The position numbers and the translations under genes were made by a program. Source: Sphaerotilus microaerophilus (GTDB lineage: Bacteria; Pseudomonadota; Gammaproteobacteria; Burkholderiales; Burkholderiaceae_C). Taken from it: a stretch of DNA of 64,000 nucleotides. The DNA is taken from positions 4,402,001 through 4,466,000 of the forward strand of contig NZ_AP025730.1 of the NCBI RefSeq assembly GCF_023734135.1, given 5' to 3'. The notes under the pieces were generated by a model, which did no database searches, had not been told where the DNA came from, and worked only from the letters and a program-made list of their open reading frames with translations. Below, one piece after another: positions 54,563 to 64,000 of this stretch. The first letter of the stretch is position 1, and every line of letters begins with the position of its first letter.

Positions 54563-54787
54563 TCAACGGTATGGGGCCCGCAGCTCCTGCATCACCTCGC
54601 TCCACGGCCGACAGGTCACCTCGCCGCGGTCCACCTCGGCGATGCGCTGCGCAATCTCCGCCTCCCACTCCGGGCTCAGCGGCGGCGCCGGCTCGATGCT
54701 CTCCAGCAGCGTTTCCGCCAGCACGGCGCGCTGCTCTGGCGGCAGATCCAAAGCCTGGGCCGTCAATTCTTCCAACGTCGATGACAT
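54563..54787 (-). CDS. Antitoxin of the ParE-type pair
   Basis: 74 residues from the ATG at 54787 (GGAGCCAGG upstream); an ATG at 54817 is an alternative. MSSTLEELTAQALDLPPEQR, then AVLAETLLESIE, and a C-terminal RPWSEVMQELRAPYR are typical of the addiction-module component family that pairs with ParE/RelE toxins. It should neutralise the toxin and repress the pair. 64 bp separate it from the divergent cas4. Confidence 0.85.
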   Translation of the reverse strand: MSSTLEELTAQALDLPPEQRAVLAETLLESIEPAPPLSPEWEAEIAQRIAEVDRGEVTCRPWSEVMQELRAPYR

Positions 54788-54851
54788 ACCTGGCTCCATC
54801 TCGAATCCTTGAGGCATACCGAGAGTCTAGGTCCAGAAGCCCCGCACTGCC

Positions 54852-55493
54852 ATGAATGCCGAAGACCTCGACCCCCTGCCCCTGTCCGCCCTGCAGCACT
54901 GGGCCTACTGCCCGCGCCAGTGCGGGTTGATCCACCTGGAGCAGGCCTTTGACGACAACCTGCACACCCTGCGCGGCCAGGCAGTGCACCGGCAGGTGGA
55001 CCAGCCGGGCGTGGAGATCCGCAAGGGCCTGCGCGTCGAGCGTGCCCTGCCGGTGTGGCACGACAGCCTGAACCTGATCGGCAAGGCCGACGTGGTGGAG
55101 TTCGAACCCGACGGCACGCCCTACCCGGTGGAATACAAGCACGGCTCACGCCACAAGGCGGCCGACATCGCCGCGGCGGACGATGTGCAGCTCGCCGCCC
55201 AGGCCCTCTGCCTAGCCGCCATGACCGGCCGCGCCGTGCCCGAAGGCGCGCTGTACTACGCCGCCTCCAAGCGCCGCCGCATCGTGCCCATCACCCCGGC
55301 GCTGCAGCAGACCGTGGCCGGCACCGCCGCCGCCGTGCGCGCCATGCTGGCCAGCGGCGTCCTGCCCGCCCCCATCACCGACACCCGCCGCTGCCACGGC
55401 TGCTCGCTGCGCGAGCGCTGCCAGCCCGAGGCCTGGCGGCAGCTGCACGGCAGCCGGGACCTGCGGGCCGACCTGTTCCTGCCCGAAGACTGA
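54852..55493 (+). CDS. cas4: Cas4 adaptation nuclease
   Basis: 213 residues. 4Fe-4S ligands are in HWAYCPRQCGLIH and the C-terminal CHGCSLRERC. RecB-nuclease motifs are GKADVVEFEPDGTPYPVEYK (Asp, Glu and Lys) and QLAAQALCL. With Cas1-Cas2 it trims prespacers and sets PAM choice and orientation. Because the toxin-antitoxin pair separates it from cas7c, it may need its own promoter or read-through. Confidence 0.96.
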   Translation: MNAEDLDPLPLSALQHWAYCPRQCGLIHLEQAFDDNLHTLRGQAVHRQVDQPGVEIRKGLRVERALPVWHDSLNLIGKADVVEFEPDGTPYPVEYKHGSRHKAADIAAADDVQLAAQALCLAAMTGRAVPEGALYYAASKRRRIVPITPALQQTVAGTAAAVRAMLASGVLPAPITDTRRCHGCSLRERCQPEAWRQLHGSRDLRADLFLPED

Positions 55494-55525
55494 CTGACGG
55501 ATCGCTCAGCCGGAGCCTGCCGAAC

Positions 55526-56557
55526 ATGCAACTGCTCAACACCCTCTACGTCACCCTGCCCGAGAGCTACCTGCGGCTGGACAACGACACCCTGCGCGTG
55601 GTGGACGAGGAACGGGAGACCCGCCTGCGCGTGCCGCTGCACCACCTGCAGGCGGTGGTCTGCTTCGGTCACGTTGGCATGAGCGCACCGCTGATGCACC
55701 GGCTGGCCGACGAGGGCATCGCGCTGGTGCTGCTCGATGGCCACGGCCGCTTCAAGGCCCGGCTGGAAGGCGCCGTCAGCGGCAACGTGCTGCTGCGCCG
55801 CGCCCAGCACCATGCGGTGGACAACGCCGCCTTCACGCTCGAAGCGGCGCGCAACATCGTCGCCGGCAAGCTGCGCAACCAGCGCCAGGTGCTGATGCGC
55901 GGCGCGCGCGAAACCAAGGACGAGACCGAAAGGGCTCGGCTCGTGCGCGCCGCCCAGGACCTGGCTGCCAGCCTGCGCGCCCTGCCTGCGGCAGCCGACC
56001 TGGACACCCTGCGCGGCCTGGAGGGCGAAGGCGCACGCGGCTACTTCGAGGCCCTCAACCTGCTCGTCAAGCCCGAGCGGCGAGAACACTTCCAGATGGA
56101 CGGCCGCAGCCGCCGCCCGCCGCGCGACCGCATGAACGCCCTGCTCAGCTTCTTCTACTCCATGTGGATGAACGACTGCCGCAGCGCCATCGAGGCCGCC
56201 GGGCTCGACCCCCAACTCGGCTTTCTGCACGCGCTACGCCCTGGCCGCGCCGCGCTCGCGCTGGACCTGATGGAAGAGTTCCGCCCCTGGGCCGACCGGC
56301 TGGCGCTCACTTTGGTCAACCGCGGCCAGGTCGGCCCGGGTGACTTCGATTGCCGCGAAGGCGGCGCCGTCCTGCTGCAGGGCGACGCCCGCAAGGCCGT
56401 GGTGGTGGCCTACCAGGAGCGCAAGCAGGAGGAAGTCACCCACCCCCTGCTGGCCGAAAGCCTGCCGCTGGGCCTCGTGCCGCTGGTGCAGGCCCGCCTG
56501 TTCGCGCGCCACGTGCGCGGCGAGGCGCCCACCTACGTGCCCTTCACCCCGCGCTGA
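55526..56557 (+). CDS. cas1: Cas1 integrase
   Basis: 343 residues from the ATG at 55526. The subtype I-C start [20 protein letters not shown] is clear. The metal-binding Glu is in [17 protein letters not shown], and the His and acidic residues are in [20 protein letters not shown]. It integrates new spacers with Cas2 at the leader end of the array. Upstream in-frame codons overlap cas4 and are not used. Confidence 0.97.
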   Translation: MQLLNTLYVTLPESYLRLDNDTLRVVDEERETRLRVPLHHLQAVVCFGHVGMSAPLMHRLADEGIALVLLDGHGRFKARLEGAVSGNVLLRRAQHHAVDNAAFTLEAARNIVAGKLRNQRQVLMRGARETKDETERARLVRAAQDLAASLRALPAAADLDTLRGLEGEGARGYFEALNLLVKPERREHFQMDGRSRRPPRDRMNALLSFFYSMWMNDCRSAIEAAGLDPQLGFLHALRPGRAALALDLMEEFRPWADRLALTLVNRGQVGPGDFDCREGGAVLLQGDARKAVVVAYQERKQEEVTHPLLAESLPLGLVPLVQARLFARHVRGEAPTYVPFTPR

Positions 56558-56600
56558 ACGGGCCGGAGCCCCGCATCACCGCCCCAGGGAGAACGCCGCC

Positions 56601-56891
56601 ATGCTCGTCATCGTCTGCTACGACGTCAACACCGAAGACCGCGCCGGCCGCCGGCGCCTGCGCCGCGTCGCCAAGGTCTGCGAAAGCACCGGTCAGCGGG
56701 TGCAGAAATCCGTCTTCGAATGCCAGGTCAACCTGGCCCAGATGGAACAACTTGAACGCCGCCTGCTCGCCGAGATCGACCTCGACAGCGACTGCCTGCG
56801 CCTGTACCGCCTGGCCGACAGCAAGGGCTGCGAAGTGCGCGAACACGGGCGCTTCCGCGCCACCGACTTCGAGGATCCGCTCGTCTTATGA
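56601..56891 (+). CDS. cas2: Cas2 adaptation protein
   Basis: 96 residues. [20 protein letters not shown] with the conserved Asp, then [20 protein letters not shown]. It forms the central dimer of the Cas1-Cas2 complex. GGGAGAA precedes the ATG. Last cas gene before the leader. Confidence 0.97.
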   Translation: MLVIVCYDVNTEDRAGRRRLRRVAKVCESTGQRVQKSVFECQVNLAQMEQLERRLLAEIDLDSDCLRLYRLADSKGCEVREHGRFRATDFEDPLVL

Positions 56892-57079
56892 TCCGTTCTG
56901 CGCGAACCCCAAGTGACCGCCAGGCCACCCCAGAGGTTCGCGCGCCGCGCAAGTGACTGATTTGCAAGGGAGTCCATGCTCCTCACCGCCAACCAGACAC
57001 CCGACCGGCGTCGTGAGACGCCCGGGTTCGCGAAAACCACCCGGTTTTCGCCAGCCCGCCAACACGTTGGAAGCGCGGC
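56892..57079 (+). promoter_or_regulatory. CRISPR leader
   Basis: 188 bp between the cas2 stop and the first repeat. It should hold the pre-crRNA promoter and the Cas1-Cas2 docking signals. CAAGTGAC occurs twice (56910-56917 and 56950-56957). A perfect 9-bp inverted repeat, GCGAAAACC/GGTTTTCGC with an ACCC centre (57030-57051), ends 28 bp before repeat 1. Confidence 0.75.
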
Positions 57080-60000
57080 GTCGCCGGCCGGGAAACCGGT
57101 CGGCGTGGATTGAAACCTGGCCGGGCACGTTCGACACGCTGCCCTCGGTCGTCGCCGGCCGGGAAACCGGTCGGCGTGGATTGAAACTCGACCCTCCGTA
57201 CACCAAGGGCGCGATGGACTACGGTCGCCGGCCGGGAAACCGGTCGGCGTGGATTGAAACTATCCTCTTGGTGACGACACGGCTCGCAACGTGGGTCGCC
57301 GGCCGGGAAACCGGTCGGCGTGGATTGAAACTCCGAAGGCCTGGAGGCGCAGTGGCAGTCGCTGCTGGTCGCCGGCCGGGAAACCGGTCGGCGTGGATTG
57401 AAACGGTCTTGGGCCGGGCCTGTACCCGAAGGCGCTGGCGGTCGCCGGCCGGGAAACCGGTCGGCGTGGATTGAAACCATCTCCAGCAGCGACTGCCACT
57501 GCGCCTCCAGGGTCGCCGGCCGGGAAACCGGTCGGCGTGGATTGAAACCCAGGGCTGCTTGGTGATGGTGCCGAGGATGGCCGTCGCCGGCCGGGAAACC
57601 GGTCGGCGTGGATTGAAACCACCTTGGGGCAAACGATACTTTAGATGGGGCGGGTCGCCGGCCGGGAAACCGGTCGGCGTGGATTGAAACAGGAGATTGC
57701 TCCTCGCCGCATCAACCCGCGCCGTCGCCGGCCGGGAAACCGGTCGGCGTGGATTGAAACGGGAAGTGGCGCAGCTGCTCGATCAGGGTCGTCTGGTCGC
57801 CGGCCGGGAAACCGGTCGGCGTGGATTGAAACCGATTGAAACGACGCAATCACTGATCGACAAGGCGTCGCCGGCCGGGAAACCGGTCGGCGTGGATTGA
57901 AACTGATATGAGCCAAGGGGTTATCTTTGGAGACATGGTCGCCGGCCGGGAAACCGGTCGGCGTGGATTGAAACACTGACTAACCAGGAGTTACCGAAAT
58001 GTCTGACGTCGCCGGCCGGGAAACCGGTCGGCGTGGATTGAAACTCGGACAGCACCTTGACCACCACCCCCGCCATTGGTGTCGCCGGCCGGGAAACCGG
58101 TCGGCGTGGATTGAAACTTTCCGACGGCTGGCTGTTTTGCTGGCGCTGCTGGTCGCCGGCCGGGAAACCGGTCGGCGTGGATTGAAACACAAACCGCTTG
58201 ATTGATCGGGGCGTTGAGTTCGGTCGCCGGCCGGGAAACCGGTCGGCGTGGATTGAAACCAGCTACCCCAAGTAAAATTAGGTCAGACGATGTGTCGCCG
58301 GCCGGGAAACCGGTCGGCGTGGATTGAAACCGCAGTCTCGCAAGCCGCGCGCCAAGTATCAGCGCCGTCGCCGGCCGGGAAACCGGTCGGCGTGGATTGA
58401 AACAGCGGCAGTGTTACCGTTGGTTATCCGCATGAACTGTCGCCGGCCGGGAAACCGGTCGGCGTGGATTGAAACCTCACGAGGCCGCGGTCATGGAGCT
58501 GGCGCAAGGTCGCCGGCCGGGAAACCGGTCGGCGTGGATTGAAACAACCATGACGTGACCAACTGCCTGGCGCGCGTCGTCGCCGGCCGGGAAACCGGTC
58601 GGCGTGGATTGAAACTGGATGGCAGAGATTGGGAGATTTCACCTGTTCAGTCGCCGGCCGGGAAACCGGTCGGCGTGGATTGAAACCTGTTCGACACCAC
58701 CCACTGGCAAAGGACCGGGGAAGTCGCCGGCCGGGAAACCGGTCGGCGTGGATTGAAACACCGTACCGGCCTACGGCACGCCGCGCCGGGTGGTGGGTCG
58801 CCGGCCGGGAAACCGGTCGGCGTGGATTGAAACGCCTTGCCGCGGCACAACACCTTGTCGATTGGTGGTCGCCGGCCGGGAAACCGGTCGGCGTGGATTG
58901 AAACGAGCCATCCCACCTCATCGGCGCCGGGCTCAAGTCGCCGGCCGGGAAACCGGTCGGCGTGGATTGAAACGCCCTCATCGAAGGGTTTACCGCGCGC
59001 ATCGCGCAGGTCGCCGGCCGGGAAACCGGTCGGCGTGGATTGAAACTGGGACGAAAAGTGCCCCGCCGCGCTGGGCACTTGTCGCCGGCCGGGAAACCGG
59101 TCGGCGTGGATTGAAACTGGCGCAGTTTGCCCCACTTGGCGGGCGGGAAGAGTCGCCGGCCGGGAAACCGGTCGGCGTGGATTGAAACCACCTGCGCGTG
59201 ATCCGCGTGTTCCTGGCGCAGGTCGCCGGCCGGGAAACCGGTCGGCGTGGATTGAAACTACGCCACACTGCGCACAATAGGCGCTGTCTGGCAGTCGCCG
59301 GCCGGGAAACCGGTCGGCGTGGATTGAAACGCTGGCCCCTGCCTGCCCTCGCTGGCCCCTGCCTGGTCGCCGGCCGGGAAACCGGTCGGCGTGGATTGAA
59401 ACGACGACGCATCGGCCGAGCTCACCACCGACCGCAGTCGCCGGCCGGGAAACCGGTCGGCGTGGATTGAAACAATAGCCAGCTTGACTTCCGTGAACGG
59501 CATGCCCGCGTCGCCGGCCGGGAAACCGGTCGGCGTGGATTGAAACACCGCGCCGGCCACCCTCAACGGCTGGAGCCTCACGTCGCCGGCCGGGAAACCG
59601 GTCGGCGTGGATTGAAACTGGGCTCACGGCTCCGTCCTCCACCGGATGACCCGGTCGCCGGCCGGGAAACCGGTCGGCGTGGATTGAAACACAATTCGGC
59701 GAGATCAGCGCCAAGGTCGCCGACAGGTCGCCGGCCGGGAAACCGGTCGGCGTGGATTGAAACTCGGCCCAGCTGCCCGAGATGTACTTCCCAGGCCTGT
59801 CGCCGGCCGGGAAACCGGTCGGCGTGGATTGAAACTTGCTCACGCCGAGCCCGCTGCTTTGCACACCATGGTCGCCGGCCGGGAAACCGGTCGGCGTGGA
59901 TTGAAACAGCTACGAGGCCGGCACCGGTGACATGCGTGAGGTCGCCGGCCGGGAAACCGGTCGGCGTGGATTGAAACCAGCCCGCATCGGTGGACGGCCA

Positions 60001-62049
60001 GCCGGGCGGCGGTCGCCGGCCGGGAAACCGGTCGGCGTGGATTGAAACTGCAGGCCACTGATGTTTGCCGCAGCGCCTGCCGTCGCCGGCCGGGAAACCG
60101 GTCGGCGTGGATTGAAACCCAGGCTCTGCCAGTGCGCCGGCCTGCGGCTCTGGTCGCCGGCCGGGAAACCGGTCGGCGTGGATTGAAACACAGTGTTCGG
60201 CGGCATGCGCCAGCCTTTGGCGGTCGCCGGCCGGGAAACCGGTCGGCGTGGATTGAAACAGCCCCGCCAACGGACTGGCCCGGGCACGGCATGTCGCCGG
60301 CCGGGAAACCGGTCGGCGTGGATTGAAACGAGACCACGACTGAGTTGCTACCCCACCAGGTGCCGTCGCCGGCCGGGAAACCGGTCGGCGTGGATTGAAA
60401 CCGCGCGAGTGATACAGATAAGGCAGACAGAAGGTGGGTCGCCGGCCGGGAAACCGGTCGGCGTGGATTGAAACCGGCGTGAGCATGTTGGTGGCAAAGG
60501 TTCCCAGTGTCGCCGGCCGGGAAACCGGTCGGCGTGGATTGAAACGCGAAGTACCAACAACTGATGAAGAAACGGAGGGCGTCGCCGGCCGGGAAACCGG
60601 TCGGCGTGGATTGAAACTGCACGCTTGCGCTCGGTAGCCATGGCGCGCTCCGTCGCCGGCCGGGAAACCGGTCGGCGTGGATTGAAACTTATGCGCGGTG
60701 ACCCACCGACCACAGATCGGCGGTCGCCGGCCGGGAAACCGGTCGGCGTGGATTGAAACATGTTGACCGGCCGGAAACGGCAAACATCGACATGTCGCCG
60801 GCCGGGAAACCGGTCGGCGTGGATTGAAACCGCTCCGCGCCAGCGCACGACATCCTGTTGGCCAGTCGCCGGCCGGGAAACCGGTCGGCGTGGATTGAAA
60901 CTGTCGACGCGATGGCGGACATTGTCCTGGATCTGGTCGCCGGCCGGGAAACCGGTCGGCGTGGATTGAAACGCTCGCTGTGACCTGGCACAGCCCAGGC
61001 GGTGATGTCGCCGGCCGGGAAACCGGTCGGCGTGGATTGAAACTACGCCGGCGTGTCCGTGTGCCATCACCACGGCACGTCGCCGGCCGGGAAACCGGTC
61101 GGCGTGGATTGAAACGATGGAATGCCCAAGCAACAGCAAGCACAGATGCGTCGCCGGCCGGGAAACCGGTCGGCGTGGATTGAAACAGATGGTGGCGCCG
61201 GATCACACCGGTGCGCGGACAGTCGCCGGCCGGGAAACCGGTCGGCGTGGATTGAAACCACATCGACTACGAGGCTCAGTACGACTACACCACCCGTCGC
61301 CGGCCGGGAAACCGGTCGGCGTGGATTGAAACAGCATCGGCATCCCCGTCTTCCACGGCGGCCCGGCGTCGCCGGCCGGGAAACCGGTCGGCGTGGATTG
61401 AAACGTGTGGACCCGGGGCTGACCATGGGCACGACCCACGTCGCCGGCCGGGAAACCGGTCGGCGTGGATTGAAACCGCCTCAGCGTCGACGCCCGCCAG
61501 GTCGGCCTGGTCGCCGGCCGGGAAACCGGTCGGCGTGGATTGAAACGCCGAGCCCATCATCAGCGGCACCGCGCCGATTGCGTCGCCAGCCGGGAAACCG
61601 GTCGGCGTGGATTGAAACACCGGGTCGGGCGTAGACGCGCACTTTTTCGACCGGTCGCCGGCCGGGAAACCGGTCGGCGTGGATTGAAACTGGCCGATAT
61701 GGCCGCCCTTGCGGGCCTCAACAACGTCGCCGGCCGGGAAACCGGTCGGCGTGGATTGAAACGTGCGAGATTGCACTATTAGGGGTCAATCGACCGTCGC
61801 CGGCCGGGAAACCGGTCGGCATGGATTGAAACCAGCGAGCCCCAGTCAGACAGACACTTGAGCAGCTTGTCGCCGGCCGGGAAACCGGTCGGCGTGGATT
61901 GAAACGACCCAGTACGCATGAACGTATTGGTCGAATTGGGTCGCCGGCCGGGAAACCGGTCGGCGTGGATTGAAACGACGTGCACACGGATTGCCTCTTG
62001 ACAGGTATTGACGTCGCCGGCCGGGAAACCGGTCGGCGTGGATTGAAAC
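57080..62049 (+). CRISPR. Type I-C CRISPR array, leader-proximal block (repeats 1-70)
   Basis: Seventy 37-bp repeats and 69 intact spacers of 32-37 bp. The repeat is GTCGCC-led, with 10-bp arms CGCCGGCCGG and CCGGTCGGCG (one G-U pair) around a GAAA tetraloop, followed by the 11-nt handle TGGATTGAAAC that Cas5c should leave. Most copies are identical. Repeat 64 (61582-61618) has G to A at position 7 and repeat 67 (61796-61832) has G to A at position 26. Orientation is set by the handle and by the adjacent cas2 and leader at the 5' end, so newest spacers are near 57117. Spacers 4 and 6 overlap on opposite strands. Confidence 0.98.
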
Positions 62050-62078
62050 TGCACCAGCGTGGTGCAAACGGATAATTT

Positions 62079-63236
62079 TAGGACTTACGCAAACGTTTAA
62101 ATCAAACTAGATTATTTAATATATCGGCGCCGATTTCGTGGTATTTGTGATAATATATTCACCATGAAACCCACGAGCCGAGACTACTGCCAATTTCTGA
62201 TATCCACACAAATCAACTACACGCAGACCTATTTTGCGGATCACCATCAGAGGTTTTCTCATGACGCCATAAATCGCTACTTGCAGGCTGCCAATATCAG
62301 CCCGGCCGATGTCTGGAATCTGGCCCGACGAAACATCGAATTTGACGACGATGCCTGCCTGGTTTTCGATGACAGCGTTCTGGACAAGAACCACTCGCAC
62401 AAAATCGAGCTGGTGCGCAAACAGTACAGCGGCAACGCCCACGGCCTGATCAAGGGCATTGGGGTGGTCAACTGCCTGTACGTGAACATCAAGACCGGCC
62501 ACTACTGGATCATCGACTGGCGCATCTATGCGCCTGACGAAGACGGCAAGTCCAAGCTGGATCATGTCCAGGAGATGTTCGACAATGCCATGGCGCACAA
62601 GAAGCTGCCCTTTCGCACCGTGCTGATGGACTCCTGGTACGCCACCATGGATCTGATGAAGCACATCCACCGGGCGGGCAAGCACTTCTACTGCCCGCTC
62701 AAGAGCAATCGCAAGGTTGACGACAGCCAAGGCCAGCAGCCCTACAAGGCGGTCAGTACGCTGCAGTGGAGTGCCCAAGAACATGTGCATGGCAAACACG
62801 TCAAACTGTTCAAGTTTCCCAGTGACATCAAGCTGAAACTGTTCCGGGTTGTGGTTGATACCAATCGCACGGACTGGGTTGTGACAAACGACCTATCTCA
62901 AGATTCGACGGACGATACGCATGAGATGTGTGCCGTGCGCTGGAAGATTGAGCAGTACCACAGGGAGATCAAGCAGGTTCTTGGCATCGAAAAATGTCAG
63001 TGCAGAATGGCCCGGTCACAGAAGAATCACATCGCCTGCGCGATATTGGCCTGGGTCCACCTCTGCGAGACGGCCAAAGCGCTGAAGACAAACATCTACA
63101 GCCTGAAGAAGGGAATCCTCTCGGAATTCCTCAAGAAGGAACTTCGGTCACCAACCATTCGCATGGCACCCATCTGACATATTGAGTCGAAATGGCGAAT
63201 CATTGCGCTAGCTGAAGTGACCCTGCGTAAGTCCTA
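62079..63236 (+). mobile_element. Insertion sequence (1158 bp) within the array
   Basis: 13-bp terminal inverted repeats TAGGACTTACGCA (62079-62091) and TGCGTAAGTCCTA (63224-63236), flanked by a 5-bp direct repeat AATTT (62074-62078 and 63237-63241). It carries one DDE transposase gene. Its base composition is clearly less GC-rich than the host DNA, suggesting recent entry from elsewhere. The transposase looks like the IS4/IS701 group, but the 5-bp duplication should be checked against that family. Confidence 0.85.
62164..63177 (+). CDS. DDE transposase (IS4/IS701-like)
   Basis: 337 residues. Likely catalytic residues are Asp69 or Asp70 in CLVFDDSVLDKNHSHKIEL, Asp156 in TVLMDSWYATMDLM and Glu263 in RWKIEQYHREIKQVLG. 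It appears full length with no frameshift, so the element may still be active. Codon use and GC content differ from the neighbouring genes. The family name is tentative. Confidence 0.85.
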   Translation: MKPTSRDYCQFLISTQINYTQTYFADHHQRFSHDAINRYLQAANISPADVWNLARRNIEFDDDACLVFDDSVLDKNHSHKIELVRKQYSGNAHGLIKGIGVVNCLYVNIKTGHYWIIDWRIYAPDEDGKSKLDHVQEMFDNAMAHKKLPFRTVLMDSWYATMDLMKHIHRAGKHFYCPLKSNRKVDDSQGQQPYKAVSTLQWSAQEHVHGKHVKLFKFPSDIKLKLFRVVVDTNRTDWVVTNDLSQDSTDDTHEMCAVRWKIEQYHREIKQVLGIEKCQCRMARSQKNHIACAILAWVHLCETAKALKTNIYSLKKGILSEFLKKELRSPTIRMAPI

Positions 63237-63246
63237 AATTTATCCA

Positions 63247-63999
63247 GTCGCCGGCCGGGAAACCGGTCGGCGTGGATTGAAACGGCTAGAGGGATAACCT
63301 TAACCGGGTCAATCGAGTCGCCGGCCGGGAAACCGGTCGGCGTGGATTGAAACAGCAGGCCCGGGAGCCTATGCGCAGCAAGGAATGTGTCGCCGGCCGG
63401 GAAACCGGTCGGCGTGGATTGAAACAATAACGTCAACCTGGGCGCATACTACCGCGCCGGTCGCCGGCCGGGAAACCGGTCGGCGTGGATTGAAACTGGG
63501 TGGTGGCAGCCATGGGATGGGCTCCTTTCCGGTCGCCGGCCGGGAAACCGGTCGGCGTGGATTGAAACAGCCAGGCCCACCCGGCCGGCGTGATCGAAGG
63601 CAGGTCGCCGGCCGGGAAACCGGTCGGCGTGGATTGAAACGTCAAGACCAAGAACCTCGACCGCCTGCTTGCGGGGGTCGCCGGCCGGGAAACCGGTCGG
63701 CGTGGATTGAAACATCAGCGTGAGCAGGTCGCGCGCGCCCCAGCTCACGTCGCCGGCCGGGAAACCGGTCGGCGTGGATTGAAACCATGCCTGCATTACA
63801 CCATACGGTGTCATTTCAGGGTCGCCGGCCGGGAAACCGGTCGGCGTGGATTGAAACGTCTACTCCGCGCAGGCAGCACCCGCGCAGCTGCGTCGCCGGC
63901 CGGGAAACCGGTCGGCGTGGATTGAAACCGAATCTAGCGCAAGCACGTCTCCGATGGGCTGGGTCGCCGGCCGGGAAACCGGTCGGCGTGGATTGAAAC
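63247..63999 (+). CRISPR. Type I-C CRISPR array, leader-distal block (repeats 71-81)
   Basis: Eleven further 37-bp repeats with ten intact spacers of 33-36 bp, all repeats identical to the consensus. The array continues past base 64000, so its true end and any terminal degenerate repeat are not seen. Without read-through of the insertion sequence, crRNAs from this part may be produced poorly. Confidence 0.97.
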
Positions 64000-64000
64000 T

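Larger units (their letters stand above)
62050..63246 (+). other. Spacer 70 interrupted by an insertion sequence
   Basis: Bases 62050-62078 and 63237-63246 are the two halves of one spacer. Removing the element and one AATTT copy restores a 34-bp spacer, the commonest size in this array. The left half begins with an inverted repeat TGCACCA-GCG-TGGTGCA. Confidence 0.8.

Noticed and set aside
56910..56957. AAGTGA in the leader direct repeats as a target of the crRNA-like element
   Set aside because: Only six bases shared, first base differs and no suitable PAM; chance cannot be excluded.
57003..57079. A possible degenerate repeat in the leader, where GACCGGCGTCG resembles part of the repeat
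   Set aside because: The similarity is short, lacks the handle, and the spacing to repeat 1 does not fit another unit.
58647..61263. Long open frames through the CRISPR array, with Arg/Pro/Gly-rich periodic peptides on both strands
   Set aside because: They only translate the 37-bp repeat and spacers; the repeat has no stop in several frames. Not genes.

Overview
The window is very GC-rich, densely packed DNA from a betaproteobacterium. The flagellar gene order, the formate dehydrogenase cluster and the codon usage point to Burkholderiales, perhaps the Rubrivivax/Leptothrix/Sphaerotilus side; this is judged from gene content only. Bases 1-8590 hold signalling genes: a truncated PAS/GAF sensor, a membrane histidine kinase, and a minus-strand set of an HDOD protein, a multi-PAS HisKA_2-type kinase and an ANTAR response regulator. 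Bases 8655-18883 are the flagellar hook/basal-body operon flgBCDEFGHIJKL on the minus strand. flgA, flgM and flgN run divergently on the plus strand to 20961, closed by a strong terminator.

Bases 21190-23761 hold housekeeping and unknown genes (a DUF1801 protein, a hypothetical, dcd, a DUF962/Mpo1-like protein). Bases 23784-40554 are a respiratory formate dehydrogenase island: mobA, a TorD-like chaperone, a polyferredoxin, DUF3306 and DUF3305 proteins, an NtrC-type response regulator, a Tat-target peptide, the alpha, beta and gamma subunits with two small exported proteins, fdhD, DUF364 and a Cache-domain histidine kinase. The NtrC-type regulator lacks the GAFTGA loop. Three copies of a GCGACAA-N-TTGTCGC palindrome flank it and are its likely binding sites. 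Bases 40529-47809 are a mixed stretch: LysR regulator, large di-haem cytochrome c peroxidase, SUI1/YciH, methyltransferase, PQQ-type sugar dehydrogenase, a second and canonical fdhD, and an alpha/beta hydrolase.

Bases 47984-64000 are a complete type I-C CRISPR-Cas locus: cas3, cas5c, cas8c (with an in-frame internal start for Cas11c), cas7c, cas4, cas1, cas2, a leader, and an array of 81 repeats that runs off the window end. A ParE-type toxin-antitoxin pair sits on the opposite strand between cas7c and cas4. A 1158-bp insertion sequence has split spacer 70 and duplicated AATTT.

The most unusual piece is the 444-bp gap between cas3 and cas5c. On the minus strand it carries a degenerate repeat that keeps the Cas5c-type handle (TGGGTTGAAAC against TGGATTGAAAC in the array), a 31-nt spacer-like stretch, and a second repeat-like hairpin. 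Beside it are an AT-rich promoter-like segment and a 41-codon ORF for a small single-span membrane peptide. This layout resembles CRISPR-resembling RNA regulators or antitoxins of the creR/creTA kind, which I infer from architecture alone.
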